A stretch of 33,326 nucleotides of DNA from NCBI RefSeq assembly GCF_016278775.1, contig NZ_JADQBF010000089.1, positions 1-33,326 on the forward strand. Reading direction: 5' to 3'. The stretch comes from Demequina sp. GTDB lineage: Bacteria; Actinomycetota; Actinomycetes; Actinomycetales; Demequinaceae. This document shows, piece after piece, positions 6,569 to 14,740 of the stretch. The first letter of the stretch is position 1, and each line of letters starts with the position of its first letter. The notes beneath the pieces are model-generated. The model ran no database searches and had not been told where the DNA came from. It saw nothing but the letters and a program-made list of their open reading frames with translations. The translations under genes were made by a program, and so were the position numbers.

Positions 6569-7288
6569 TCACCGATCGGTGCGTCGCAACACCTCAGTGA
6601 GTTGCTGCGCGGCCTCGGTCACCGACCGTGCATGCACTGCCGCCGGGTGCGGAGTAAGGCGTTCGATGGGACCGGAGATTGATACGGCCGCGATGACGGT
6701 GCCCGCCGTACCCCAGACGGGGGCAGAGACCGAGCTCACGCCCGGTTCGCGCTCACCGGCGCTTTCGGCGTGCCCTTGCGCGCGCACCAGCGCCAAATCG
6801 GCCGCGGTGAACCGGGCGCCCTCGAGGCCTGCGTGCATCGTTGCTGCATTGGCCCACGCGAGGAGCACTTGGGCGGCCGAGCCGGCATGCATCGTCATGG
6901 CGGTGCCCACGGGGATGGAGTCGCGCAGCCCGACCGGTCGGTCGGCGGCCGCGATGCAGATCCGCTGGTTGCCGTGCAATCGGTACAACTGCGAGGACTC
7001 GCCCGTGCGGTCGCGCAGCACCGTGAGGACGGGTTGTGCGGCCGCCACCAAGCGGTCCTCGCTGACGGCTGCGGCGAGTTCACTGAAGCGCGGGCCCAAG
7101 ACGAAGGCGCCGGACGGGTTGCGGCCCACAAGGTGGTGGTGTTCTAGCGCGAGAGCGATGCGGTGCACGGTAGGCCGTGCCAGGTGGGTGGTCTCCACCA
7201 GTTCGGCAAGCGTTGCAGGTCCGTGTTCGAGCGCACCGAGGATCGCGGCCGCCTTGTCAACGACGCCAACGCCGCTATGATTGTCCAT
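6569..7288 (-). CDS. ndgR: IclR-family regulator, NdgR/LtbR-like, of leucine biosynthesis
   Basis: This 239-residue cytosolic regulator has an N-terminal winged helix at about residues 1-65 ([30 protein letters not shown]) and a C-terminal IclR ligand-binding domain ([38 protein letters not shown]). It is divergent from leuC with 90 bases between starts. This is the conserved place of NdgR (Streptomyces) and LtbR (Corynebacterium), which regulate leuCD and other amino-acid genes. Its promoter is TCGACA at 7319-7324, an 18-base spacer and TAGTAT at 7295-7300, six bases before the ATG. Repeats flanking that -35 box suggest autoregulation. The family is certain; the NdgR assignment is from position and similarity. 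Confidence 0.88.
   Translation of the reverse strand: MDNHSGVGVVDKAAAILGALEHGPATLAELVETTHLARPTVHRIALALEHHHLVGRNPSGAFVLGPRFSELAAAVSEDRLVAAAQPVLTVLRDRTGESSQLYRLHGNQRICIAAADRPVGLRDSIPVGTAMTMHAGSAAQVLLAWANAATMHAGLEGARFTAADLALVRAQGHAESAGEREPGVSSVSAPVWGTAGTVIAAVSISGPIERLTPHPAAVHARSVTEAAQQLTEVLRRTDR
7254..7281 (+). promoter_or_regulatory. candidate leuCD promoter inside the iclR coding start
   Basis: TTGTCA (7254-7259), a 16-base spacer and TATGAT (7276-7281) form a good housekeeping promoter reading towards leuC. Transcription would begin near 7288, giving a leader of about 90 bases that includes the TAGTGAGA repeats and a hairpin. Confidence 0.55.
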
Positions 7289-7294
7289 AGAGCG

Positions 7295-7324
7295 ATACTA
7301 GCGTCTCAAATAGTGAGATGTCGA
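7295..7324 (-). promoter_or_regulatory. iclR promoter, leaderless
   Basis: On the minus strand TCGACA (7319-7324) is followed by an 18-base spacer, TAGTAT (7295-7300), six bases and the ATG at 7288. The predicted start site coincides with that of the opposing leuC promoter. Confidence 0.6.
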
Positions 7325-7333
7325 GTAGTGAGA
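7304..7333. promoter_or_regulatory. repeat cluster, likely IclR/NdgR operator
   Basis: TAGTGAGA occurs at 7311-7318 and 7326-7333, 15 bases apart, one copy on each side of the iclR -35 box. TCTCA at 7304-7308 forms an inverted repeat with TGAGA at 7314-7318 across five bases. Binding here would block iclR and act as a roadblock just downstream of the leuC start site. Confidence 0.5.
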
Positions 7334-7346
7334 AGTGGAGACCGGA

Positions 7347-7361
7347 GGGCAAAGATTGCCC
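7347..7361 (+). other. leader hairpin before the leuC ribosome-binding site
   Basis: GGGCAA-AGA-TTGCCC is a perfect 6-bp stem with a 3-base loop, ending six bases before GAAGGAGG. It could shape translation initiation or mRNA stability. No leucine-rich leader peptide was seen here. Confidence 0.4.
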
Positions 7362-7378
7362 ATCCGAAGGAGGAGCGC

Positions 7379-8803
7379 ATGGGAAACACGCTTGCCGAGA
7401 AGCTGTGGCGGGATCACCTCGTCACCAAGGGCGAGGACGGCGCGCCCGACCTCATCTACATCGACCTGCACATGTGTCATGAGGTCACGAGTCCTCAGGC
7501 GTTCGAGGGCCTTCGGTTGGCTGGCCGCCAGGTGCGCCGTCCAGACCTCACGATTGCGACCGAGGACCACAACACCCCCACGCTCAACATCGACCTGCCG
7601 ATCGCGGATGAGACCAGCCGCATCCAGATCAACACGCTGCGCGACAACGCCAAGGAGTTCGGCGTGCGCATCCACTCGCTTGGTGATGCCGACCAGGGCG
7701 TCGTCCACGTCGTCGGCCCGCAGCTTGGACTGACGATGCCAGGCATGACCGTGGTGTGCGGGGACTCCCACACGTCGACGCACGGTGCGTTCGGCGCCCT
7801 CGCCTTCGGCATCGGCACCTCAGAGGTGGAGCACGTGCTCGCCACGCAGACGCTGCCGCTCAAGGAATTCAAGACGATGGCCATCAACGTCAATGGCACG
7901 CTGCCAAAGGGCACTACAGCCAAGGACGTCATCCTGGCCGTCATCGCCAAGATCGGCACCGGCGGCGGCCAGGGATACGTGCTCGAGTACCGCGGCGAGG
8001 CCATCAGGTCTTTGTCCATGGAAGCCCGCATGACGATCTGCAACATGTCGATCGAGGCGGGTGCTCGCGCCGGCCTCATCGCGCCGGACGAGACCACCTT
8101 TGAGTACGTCAAGGGCCGTCCCCACGCGCCTGAGGGCTCCGATTGGGACGCCGCGGTCGAGTATTGGAAGACGCTCGTGACGGACGACGACGCGGTGTTC
8201 GACACCGAGGTCGACCTGGACGCCTCGGAGCTCGAGCCCTTCGTGACATGGGGGACCAACCCCGGCCAGGGCCTCCCGCTGAGCGCCACGGTGCCGAACC
8301 CTGAGGACTTCCCGGAGGAGTCGGACCGCACGGCTGCCGAGAACGCGCTCACGTACATGGGCCTCACGCCAGGCACCAAGCTGCGCGACCTCGACATCGA
8401 CACCGTGTTCCTCGGCTCGTGCACCAACGGCAGGATCGAAGACCTGCGCGCGGCGGCCGACATCATCAAGGGCCGATCCAAGGCGCAGAACACTCGCTTC
8501 TTGGTGGTTCCAGGCTCCGCCCGTGTGCGGCTTCAAGCAGAGGCAGAGGGCCTTGACAAGGTGTTCATCGACTTCGGCGCGGAGTGGCGCAACGCAGGCT
8601 GCTCCATGTGTCTTGGCATGAACCCAGACCAGCTGAAGCCCCAGGAGCGTAGCGCCTCCACCTCGAACCGCAACTTTGAGGGACGCCAGGGCAAGGGCGG
8701 TCGCACCCACCTGGTAAGCCCGCTCGTGGCCGCCGCCACCGCCGTGCGCGGCACGCTGTCCAGCCCCGACGACCTGGAAGACGCCCCCGCGGCGCTCGTG
8801 TAA
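7379..8803 (+). CDS. leuC: 3-isopropylmalate dehydratase large subunit
   Basis: This 474-residue large subunit of isopropylmalate isomerase interconverts 2- and 3-isopropylmalate in leucine biosynthesis, as a LeuCD complex in the cytosol. Family features are present: [17 protein letters not shown] near residue 30, [26 protein letters not shown], the first cluster cysteine in LGSCTNGR, and the remaining two in [11 protein letters not shown], so the [4Fe-4S] site is intact. The length is normal for the family. The ATG at 7379 has an excellent GAAGGAGG just upstream; the frame is open further upstream without support. leuD follows after 12 bases, forming one operon, probably controlled by the divergent IclR regulator. 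Confidence 0.97.
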   Translation: MGNTLAEKLWRDHLVTKGEDGAPDLIYIDLHMCHEVTSPQAFEGLRLAGRQVRRPDLTIATEDHNTPTLNIDLPIADETSRIQINTLRDNAKEFGVRIHSLGDADQGVVHVVGPQLGLTMPGMTVVCGDSHTSTHGAFGALAFGIGTSEVEHVLATQTLPLKEFKTMAINVNGTLPKGTTAKDVILAVIAKIGTGGGQGYVLEYRGEAIRSLSMEARMTICNMSIEAGARAGLIAPDETTFEYVKGRPHAPEGSDWDAAVEYWKTLVTDDDAVFDTEVDLDASELEPFVTWGTNPGQGLPLSATVPNPEDFPEESDRTAAENALTYMGLTPGTKLRDLDIDTVFLGSCTNGRIEDLRAAADIIKGRSKAQNTRFLVVPGSARVRLQAEAEGLDKVFIDFGAEWRNAGCSMCLGMNPDQLKPQERSASTSNRNFEGRQGKGGRTHLVSPLVAAATAVRGTLSSPDDLEDAPAALV

Positions 8804-8815
8804 GGGAGAACAGTC

Positions 8816-9454
8816 ATGGAGAAGATCACCACTCACACCGGCGTCGGCGTGCCCCTGCGGCGCTCCAACGTGGACACCGACCAGATCATCCCGGCCGTCT
8901 ACCTCAAGCGCGTGACGCGCACCGGCTTTGAGGACGCCCTGTTCGCGGCGTGGCGCGGCGACCCCGACTTCATCCTCAACAAGCCGGAGTACGCCAACGG
9001 CTCCGTGCTGGTGGCGGGCCCCGACTTCGGCACCGGCTCTTCGCGTGAGCACGCGGTGTGGGCGCTCAAGGACTATGGCTTCAAGGTGGTGTTGGCGTCA
9101 CGATTCGCCGACATCTTCCGCGGCAACTCGGGCAAGCAGGGCCTGGTGACGGGAATCCTCAGCCAAGAGAACGTCGAGTTGCTGTGGAAGCTGCTTGAGG
9201 CAGAGCCGGGCAAGCAGGTCACCGTGTCTCTCGAGGACCGCACCGTCACCTGCGGCGAGCTCACCGTGCCGTTCGAGATCGACGACTACGTGCGCTGGCG
9301 CCTCATGGAAGGCCTGGACGACATCAGCCTCACGCTCAAGCACGAAGAGGACATCACCGCGTTCGAGGCGACTCGCGACGCGTGGCGCCCCAAGACCCTT
9401 CCCGCCAAGACGGAGCCCAAACAGCACGTCGTCGCGGCGCGCCCCGCTCAGTAG
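8816..9454 (+). CDS. leuD: 3-isopropylmalate dehydratase small subunit
   Basis: This 212-residue small (swivel-domain) subunit partners LeuC in leucine biosynthesis. It begins [27 protein letters not shown] and has [17 protein letters not shown] and [11 protein letters not shown], which are diagnostic of LeuD and shape the substrate pocket. The length is slightly above the usual 195-205 because of a polar C-terminal tail. GGGAGA precedes the ATG. It is 12 bases after leuC and 3 bases before the MATE gene, so all three may share a transcript. Confidence 0.97.
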   Translation: MEKITTHTGVGVPLRRSNVDTDQIIPAVYLKRVTRTGFEDALFAAWRGDPDFILNKPEYANGSVLVAGPDFGTGSSREHAVWALKDYGFKVVLASRFADIFRGNSGKQGLVTGILSQENVELLWKLLEAEPGKQVTVSLEDRTVTCGELTVPFEIDDYVRWRLMEGLDDISLTLKHEEDITAFEATRDAWRPKTLPAKTEPKQHVVAARPAQ

Positions 9455-9457
9455 ACG

Positions 9458-10828
9458 ATGCGGGCGCGCGAGTCGGACCCACCCGGCTCCACTTGGGCAG
9501 TGACGCGGCCGCTCCCGCACCGCAAGGCGGCCGCTCTCGCCGTCCCCGCGATCGCATCAAACGTCGCCGTGCCCGTAGCGGGCCTGGTCGATACCGCCGT
9601 GCTTGGCCACTTCGCGCAGGCCGTCGACATCGGCGCCGTGGGGCTTGGCGCGGCCGTCGTGTCGACCCTGTTCTGGGTGTTCTCGTTTTTGCGACCGGGG
9701 ACGACGTCCCTGGTTGGGCGGTCACTTGGCGCGAGAGACGCGGTGGGTGCTGCCCGCCACCTCCAGCGCGCAGGAGCGCTCGCCGCACTCCTGTCAGCCG
9801 TGTGGCTGGCCGTCCAATGGGCGCTCGTGCCCGGCATCCTTGCGGTGCTCGCGCCAGCCGGGCCGGAGCGGTCCACCGCCTTGGAGTACACGCTGATTCG
9901 TGGCATGTCACTGCCTGCACTCCTGGTGACGCTCGTGGTCGCCGGGTATTTCATTGGCGCCCACAACACGCGGATACCGCTCGTGGTCGCCACGGCGACT
10001 GCCGCCATGAACGTCGGCCTCGACTTTGTGTTCGTCGCGGGCTTCGGCTGGGGCGCCACCGGTGCCGCATGGGGAACCTTCGGCTCCGAATGGGTGGGCG
10101 CTGCGCTTGCCGTGGCCCTTCTGCGGCGCCGGCTCACGCCAGCGCAAAGGGCGGTGGTGCTCGACTGGCGGGACCGGGGCCTGCGCACCGGCTGGGGCGC
10201 GCTCGCACGGTTCAACTCGGCGCTCATGGCCCGCACCGCGCTGCTCATGGCGGTGGTGACGTTCGTGGCGTCGGTGGGATCCCGGTTCGACACGGAGACG
10301 CTCGCGGCGAACGCGATCATGCTCCAACTGATGCACGTGTCGTCGTACGCACTCGACGGCTACGCGAACGCCGCAGAGGCTCTTGCTTCGCACTCCGCTG
10401 GCAGGGCCGACGCTGGGGGACTGAACGCCGCGGCGCTGGCCTCCGCGCTGCCGATGGTGGTGATCGCCGCGTCGTTGGCCGGGGTCTACTGGCTGGGAAG
10501 GCACGGAATCCTGACGGTGCTGACGGACTTGCCCGACGTGAGATCCACCGCGCTCGACTACTGGGCGTACATCGCGCTGCTGCCATTGCTGTCGTGGGGA
10601 GCGTGGTGGCTAGACGGCATCTACCTGGGGGCCGGCAAGTCAGGACTGATGCTGGCGTCCATGCTGGTCTCGACGCTGTTCGTGTTCCTGCCGATCCTTC
10701 TGCTGGGAGCCCACATCAACGGTTCGCTCACGAATGACCATGTGTGGCAGGCCTTTCTTGGCGTCAACGTGGCCAGGCAGGTCACGCTCGCGGTGCTGTA
10801 CCCACGGCTGGTCAAGACCCTGGCATAG
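9458..10828 (+). CDS. MATE-family efflux transporter, DinF-like
   Basis: This 456-residue polytopic membrane protein has about 12 hydrophobic segments. The segment AVPAIASNVAVPVAGLVDTA, followed by VLGH, is the typical MATE/DinF first-helix pattern (GLVDTAVLGH), and the second half repeats the fold (NAIMLQLMHVSSYALDGYANAAEAL). MATE proteins export drugs or metabolites by antiport with Na+ or H+; the substrate here cannot be told. The ATG at 9458 is only 3 bases after leuD, which suggests translational coupling. The first 15-20 residues are polar, so a later GTG (MTRPLPHR if used) is possible. Being attached to leuCD does not show a role in leucine export. Confidence 0.9.
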   Translation: MRARESDPPGSTWAVTRPLPHRKAAALAVPAIASNVAVPVAGLVDTAVLGHFAQAVDIGAVGLGAAVVSTLFWVFSFLRPGTTSLVGRSLGARDAVGAARHLQRAGALAALLSAVWLAVQWALVPGILAVLAPAGPERSTALEYTLIRGMSLPALLVTLVVAGYFIGAHNTRIPLVVATATAAMNVGLDFVFVAGFGWGATGAAWGTFGSEWVGAALAVALLRRRLTPAQRAVVLDWRDRGLRTGWGALARFNSALMARTALLMAVVTFVASVGSRFDTETLAANAIMLQLMHVSSYALDGYANAAEALASHSAGRADAGGLNAAALASALPMVVIAASLAGVYWLGRHGILTVLTDLPDVRSTALDYWAYIALLPLLSWGAWWLDGIYLGAGKSGLMLASMLVSTLFVFLPILLLGAHINGSLTNDHVWQAFLGVNVARQVTLAVLYPRLVKTLA

Positions 10829-10883
10829 GGCACATGATCTCGTGATCGGGAACACTCTGGAGCTGCTTTTGCTTGAATAGGAC

Positions 10884-11738
10884 ATGGCCGACACCGTTGT
10901 AGACCACGCCCACGCCATTGAGGCCCCCACGCTTGACCGCACGGCGACGGACGGCCTGCGGGTCGCGGCCGCCGCACTCGTGTGTGGCGCCGCCGTCTTG
11001 CTGTTCGCGGTTCACGTCCGGCCGTGGGGCTACGTCCCGCTGGTGGCGGGGGTGGTACTCGCATGGTTGATTGACCGCTTCCTTGCGCGCGATCTCACGC
11101 TGATCGCGCTCGGCCAAGTCATCATCTCCACCATCTCGCTCAAGGCGGACCTCTCCAACGCCGGGATCGCGAGGTTTGCTGCTGCGCTCGGTCTGGCGGT
11201 GCTCATTCCCTACGCGCTCTCGCGCTGGGTGCTACGTGACCACGCGATCCGGTTTCCGATGCGCGGCGGCTGGCCATGGACGCGCGCGCAATGGGGGTAC
11301 ATCGGCGTGGTCGTGGTGGCCGGTTACCTGATCCTGCCGTACTACTTCATCGGCTCAGGCGTGTATCGCAATTGGCCGGAGGCGACCGGTGCCGACGAGA
11401 TTGGCCGGCTCTTCGTCGGCGTCAACGCTGTGGGGATATGGGACGAGCTCTTCTTTGTGGCCACGGTCTTCACCCTGCTGCTGCGTCATTTCCCTGTGTG
11501 GCTCGCCAACGCGCTTCAAGCGCTCGTGTTCGTGTCGTTCCTGTGGGAGCTTGGCTACCGCGAGTGGGGACCAGTGCTGACAGTGCCGTTCGCGCTGATC
11601 CAAGGGTGGATCTTCTCGTGGGCGCGGTCGCTGCCGTACGTCGTCACGGTGCACTTGTTGTTTGACGCCGTGGTGTTCGGCGTGCTGGTGCATGCCCATC
11701 ACCCGGATCTGCTTGACGTCTTTGTGACGGCTCCCTAG
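10884..11738 (+). CDS. CPBP-like intramembrane protein with degenerate active site
   Basis: This 284-residue protein has about eight hydrophobic helices. The C-terminal half resembles the CPBP (Abi/CAAX-protease-like) domain. DELFFVA stands where EExxxR is expected, and HLLFD matches the HxxxN/D motif of the last helix. The Arg of motif 1 and the His of the FxxxH motif are not in place, since FVSFLWE is found instead, so proteolytic activity is doubtful. The start is the ATG at 10884, preceded by TTGAAT and AGGA. It follows the MATE gene by 55 bases and converges on the PfkB gene. CPBP membership is a moderate call; no function can be assigned. Confidence 0.6.
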   Translation: MADTVVDHAHAIEAPTLDRTATDGLRVAAAALVCGAAVLLFAVHVRPWGYVPLVAGVVLAWLIDRFLARDLTLIALGQVIISTISLKADLSNAGIARFAAALGLAVLIPYALSRWVLRDHAIRFPMRGGWPWTRAQWGYIGVVVVAGYLILPYYFIGSGVYRNWPEATGADEIGRLFVGVNAVGIWDELFFVATVFTLLLRHFPVWLANALQALVFVSFLWELGYREWGPVLTVPFALIQGWIFSWARSLPYVVTVHLLFDAVVFGVLVHAHHPDLLDVFVTAP

Positions 11739-11770
11739 GAGTCGCCCGGCCACGTTCGGTGCTTCCTAGC

Positions 11771-11816
11771 AGTGCATGAGTGTACGAATCGCGGTTCAGG
11801 TGTTCACTCATGCACT
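11771..11816. repeat. perfect 12-bp inverted repeat between convergent genes
   Basis: AGTGCATGAGTG (11771-11782) and its exact complement CACTCATGCACT (11805-11816) are separated by 22 bases. It lies between the CPBP-like gene (stop 11738) and the PfkB gene (stop 11866). A bidirectional terminator is the simplest reading, though the stem is less GC-rich than its surroundings and has no T-run. Confidence 0.55.
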
Positions 11817-11865
11817 TCCAGGATGCACGGGCCGGAGTCGGCGTGGGGACGCAGGGGGGCAGGGC

Positions 11866-12735
11866 TCAGTCGCCCAGCCACGCTCGCGTGCCGAACGATC
11901 GGATGGATCGGCCCGCGACCTCGGACGCGTAGGCGAGGTCGGCCTCGAAGCGCTCGTGGTCCCAACCGTGCTCCGCGATCCGCCCAGTGAGTGCGCCGTG
12001 GAAGAAGTCCCCGGCGCCGCTCGTGTCCACCGCGTCAACCGGTTCCACCGCGACCGTTGCTCCAGGCACGGCGATTCCCTCCGCTCCACGCGTCACCGCG
12101 GCGCCCGCGACGCCGTGATCCAGGAGGTAAGCGAGCACCGCCTCCGCATCCCGCGTGACGCCCGGTGGGGCGAAGTCGCGCGACACCACCGCGACCGTGC
12201 TGGCGCGCAGCACATTGGGGGTGTGGGGTTTGAAACTGCCCAGGTCAGCCACGACCGGGACGCCTCGCGCACGTGCGGCCGCCGCAATGGGCAGGGCAAG
12301 GGCGGGGTGGTAGCCGTCGAGCTGGACCGCGCCCACGCCGTCAAGCAGTTTCTCGACGACGCCGGGTGCCAAGGGGCGTGCGCCGGCAGCAGACGCCGAC
12401 GACGAGGGGGAGACGACGGCCCTGTCACCGCTGCCACGCGACACCAGAATCGATGCGACCACAGCGTCGGCGTCGGTGTGCACGGCCCTGACCGTCACGG
12501 AGCAGGACTCGAGGTCGGCGCGAATGATGCCCGCGATCGGGCCTTCTGGCAGCGCGGTCACCAACGTCACCGCCGCGCCGAGGTGGGCGGCAGCCACGGC
12601 GGCGTTGGCCGCGGGGCCCCCTGCCGCGACCACGGAGTCGAGCGCCACCGTCTTCTCGTTCGAAGCAGGTGGGCGTTCCACCAACTGGATCACGTCGAGC
12701 GTCGCCAGGCCCACGAAGAGGCACCTCATGGTCAT
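11866..12735 (-). CDS. PfkB/ribokinase-family carbohydrate kinase
   Basis: This 289-residue cytosolic kinase probably phosphorylates a sugar or nucleoside with ATP. It has LFVGLATLDVI at the N-terminus, the GGPAANAAVAAAHLGA substrate-binding motif, and VDTSGAGDFFHGAL, the PfkB signature 2 with the catalytic Asp and anion hole. The long upstream open frame is spurious. The ATG at 12735 overlaps the LysE stop in an ATGA arrangement, so translation is likely coupled. Whether the substrate is ribose, fructose or an aminosugar cannot be read from the sequence. Confidence 0.9.
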   Translation of the reverse strand: MTMRCLFVGLATLDVIQLVERPPASNEKTVALDSVVAAGGPAANAAVAAAHLGAAVTLVTALPEGPIAGIIRADLESCSVTVRAVHTDADAVVASILVSRGSGDRAVVSPSSSASAAGARPLAPGVVEKLLDGVGAVQLDGYHPALALPIAAAARARGVPVVADLGSFKPHTPNVLRASTVAVVSRDFAPPGVTRDAEAVLAYLLDHGVAGAAVTRGAEGIAVPGATVAVEPVDAVDTSGAGDFFHGALTGRIAEHGWDHERFEADLAYASEVAGRSIRSFGTRAWLGD

Positions 12736-13343
12736 CGCGCCGCGAAGGCTAGTCGGCCAGCGAGGCCCACATAGGCGGCCGCGAAGCCGCGGCGCATCCA
12801 ATGGACCACCGGCGGGCGCGACAGCACGTGCTCTCTGACGGCCGACGCGAAGAGTCCGTATCCCGCGAACACCACGAAGGTCATGGCCATGAACACCGCA
12901 CCAAGGCCCACCATGGCCCGCCACGGCGCGGGATCGCTGGATGCCACGAACTGCGGCAGGAACGCGAAGAAGAACACCGTGAGTTTGGGATTGAGCAGAT
13001 TGATGAAGACGGCGCGACGCACGATGCGCCACGCGGGCGCGCTCGCGCCGTCGGGGGCAGGGTGGAGGTCACTACGGTCGCGCCACGTCAGCCACGCGAG
13101 ATACAGCAGGTAGGCCACCCCAGCCCACTTGAGCGCAGAGAATGCGACGGCGGAGGCATGCACGACCGCTGCGAGGCCAGTGATGGCTGCGACGAGGTGC
13201 GGAACGATGCCGACCGTGCAACCGAACGCTGCCACGGTGGCCGCGCGTCTGCCCTGGCCCAGGCCGGTGCTGATCGTGTACAGCGCCCCGGTGCCGGGAG
13301 TCACCACGACCGCGAGTGCGGTGATGAGGAACGCGACGCTCAT
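12732..13343 (-). CDS. LysE/RhtB-family amino-acid exporter
   Basis: This 203-residue inner-membrane protein has about six helices. It begins MSVAFLITALAVVVTPGTGA with PGTGALYTISTGLGQGRRA, the RhtB/LysE N-terminal signature (PGP is usual; here PGT), followed by GCTVGI and INLLNPKLTVFFFAFLPQFV, also diagnostic. The family exports amino acids such as homoserine, threonine or lysine. The ATG at 13343 is preceded by TAGCAT and seven bases, so it is probably leaderless. It overlaps the kinase gene downstream by four bases and is divergent from murA. Confidence 0.9.
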   Translation of the reverse strand: MSVAFLITALAVVVTPGTGALYTISTGLGQGRRAATVAAFGCTVGIVPHLVAAITGLAAVVHASAVAFSALKWAGVAYLLYLAWLTWRDRSDLHPAPDGASAPAWRIVRRAVFINLLNPKLTVFFFAFLPQFVASSDPAPWRAMVGLGAVFMAMTFVVFAGYGLFASAVREHVLSRPPVVHWMRRGFAAAYVGLAGRLAFAAR

Positions 13344-13350
13344 GCGGCGA

Positions 13351-13356
13351 ATGCTA
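13351..13356 (-). promoter_or_regulatory. -10 box, leaderless start of the LysE-type gene
   Basis: The minus strand reads TAGCAT, then seven bases, then the ATG at 13343. This supports that start over the much longer open frame. Confidence 0.5.
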
Positions 13357-13421
13357 CCTGGCAAGGCGCGCGGGGTGGCTGACGGCGGGGGTCGACGCAA
13401 ACATGGGGCACGATAGTGACC

Positions 13422-14735
13422 ATGACGGATTCCCTTCGCGTCGACGGTGGTCGTCCCCTGGTGGGCGAGATCACCGTACGCGGTGCCAAGAACTTTGTTT
13501 CCAAGGCCATGGTGGCCGCGCTGCTGGGGTCCACCCCTTCGGTGCTGCGCAACGTGCCCCAGATCCGTGACGTCAAAGTCGTCTCGTCGTTGCTGAGCCT
13601 GCACGGGGTGGGCGTTGCCTACGACGTCGACACCGGCGAACTCACGATGGACACGTCGCAACTCACCGCCGCGGATGCCGCGCAGATCGCGGCCCATGCC
13701 GGATCCTCTCGCATCCCGATTCTGTTGTGCGGGCCCCTCCTTCACCGGCTCGGCGAGGCGGTCATACCCGACCTGGGCGGCTGCCGCATCGGCGACAGGC
13801 CGATCGACTTCCACCTGGAGATTCTCACCAAGTTCGGGGCCACCGTCACTCAAGGCGAAGACGGTCTTCACCTGAGCGCACCCGGAGGGCTCCGAGGCAT
13901 CAGGCACGAGCTCGAGTTCCCCTCCGTTGGCGCCACCGAGCAGTTGCTGCTCACGGCGGTGCTGGCGGAGGGCGTGACGACCCTGCACAACGCTGCGGTC
14001 GAACCCGAGATCAAGGACCTCATCGACACGCTGCAGAAGATGGGCTCGATCATTTCGGTCGATACCGACAGGTCCATCACCATCGAGGGCGTCAAGAGGC
14101 TCACTGGATTCGACCACGTGTCACTGACCGACCGCATCGAGGCAGGGTCGTGGGCCGCTGCAGCACTCGCCACGCGCGGCGACATCCTGGTGAGGGGCGC
14201 CCAACAGCGTCACATGGGCATGTTCCTGAATGTGTTCCGCAAGGTGGGGGGCGAGTTCGACGTGACCACCGACGGGATCCGGTTCTACCACCCGGGAGTC
14301 GACCTCAAGCCGATCGCTCTGCAAACCGACGTGCACCCAGGGTTCATGACGGACTGGCAACAACCGTTGGTGGTGGCGCTGACCCAGGCGAAGGGCCTCA
14401 GCATCGTCCACGAGACCGTCTACGAAAATCGCTTTGGCTTCACCGACGCCCTGGTGAAGATGGGCGCCCAGGTGCAGTTGTATAGGGAGTGCCTTGGCGA
14501 CAAGAAGTGCCGCTTCGGCCAACGGAACTTCAAGCACTCCGCGGTGATCAGCGGGCCCACCCCCCTCCGGGCTGCCGACATCGAAGTTCCGGACCTCAGG
14601 GGCGGCTTCTCTCACTTGATCGCGGCACTCGCGGCTGAGGGAACGTCCACCGTGTCCGGCATCGGCATCATTGATCGCGGTTACGAGAACTTCCGCGCAA
14701 AGCTGACGGCGCTCGGCGCGAGCGTCGAGGCGTAG
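13422..14735 (+). CDS. murA: UDP-N-acetylglucosamine 1-carboxyvinyltransferase
   Basis: This 437-residue enzyme makes enolpyruvyl-UDP-GlcNAc from PEP, the first committed step of peptidoglycan synthesis, in the cytosol. Seen: VRGAKNFVSKAMVAALLG with the conserved Lys-Asn near residue 23; GGCRIGDRPIDFH with the active-site Cys at about residue 121; and DRIEAGSW and MTDWQQP in the second lobe. The Cys (fosfomycin target) is kept, unlike the Asp found in mycobacteria. The ATG at 13422 is preferred over the GTG at 13416, which overlaps a possible -10 (GATAGT). It heads a tight run with plsC, gpsA and ddl, all envelope genes. Confidence 0.95.
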   Translation: MTDSLRVDGGRPLVGEITVRGAKNFVSKAMVAALLGSTPSVLRNVPQIRDVKVVSSLLSLHGVGVAYDVDTGELTMDTSQLTAADAAQIAAHAGSSRIPILLCGPLLHRLGEAVIPDLGGCRIGDRPIDFHLEILTKFGATVTQGEDGLHLSAPGGLRGIRHELEFPSVGATEQLLLTAVLAEGVTTLHNAAVEPEIKDLIDTLQKMGSIISVDTDRSITIEGVKRLTGFDHVSLTDRIEAGSWAAAALATRGDILVRGAQQRHMGMFLNVFRKVGGEFDVTTDGIRFYHPGVDLKPIALQTDVHPGFMTDWQQPLVVALTQAKGLSIVHETVYENRFGFTDALVKMGAQVQLYRECLGDKKCRFGQRNFKHSAVISGPTPLRAADIEVPDLRGGFSHLIAALAAEGTSTVSGIGIIDRGYENFRAKLTALGASVEA

Positions 14736-14740
14736 GGGCC

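Noticed and set aside
7495-9052. Long open frames on the minus strand opposite leuC and leuD (332 and 410 codons)
   Set aside because: They are shadows of high-GC codon use opposite leuC/leuD; the translations are Arg/Ser/Val-rich or His/Arg-rich with no domain, and leuC is certain.
12736-14117. N-terminal extension of the LysE-type frame to 14117 and of the PfkB frame to 13032
   Set aside because: The extensions run antisense through murA or through LysE in another frame; family alignment and the TAGCAT or ATGA signals place the starts at 13343 and 12735.
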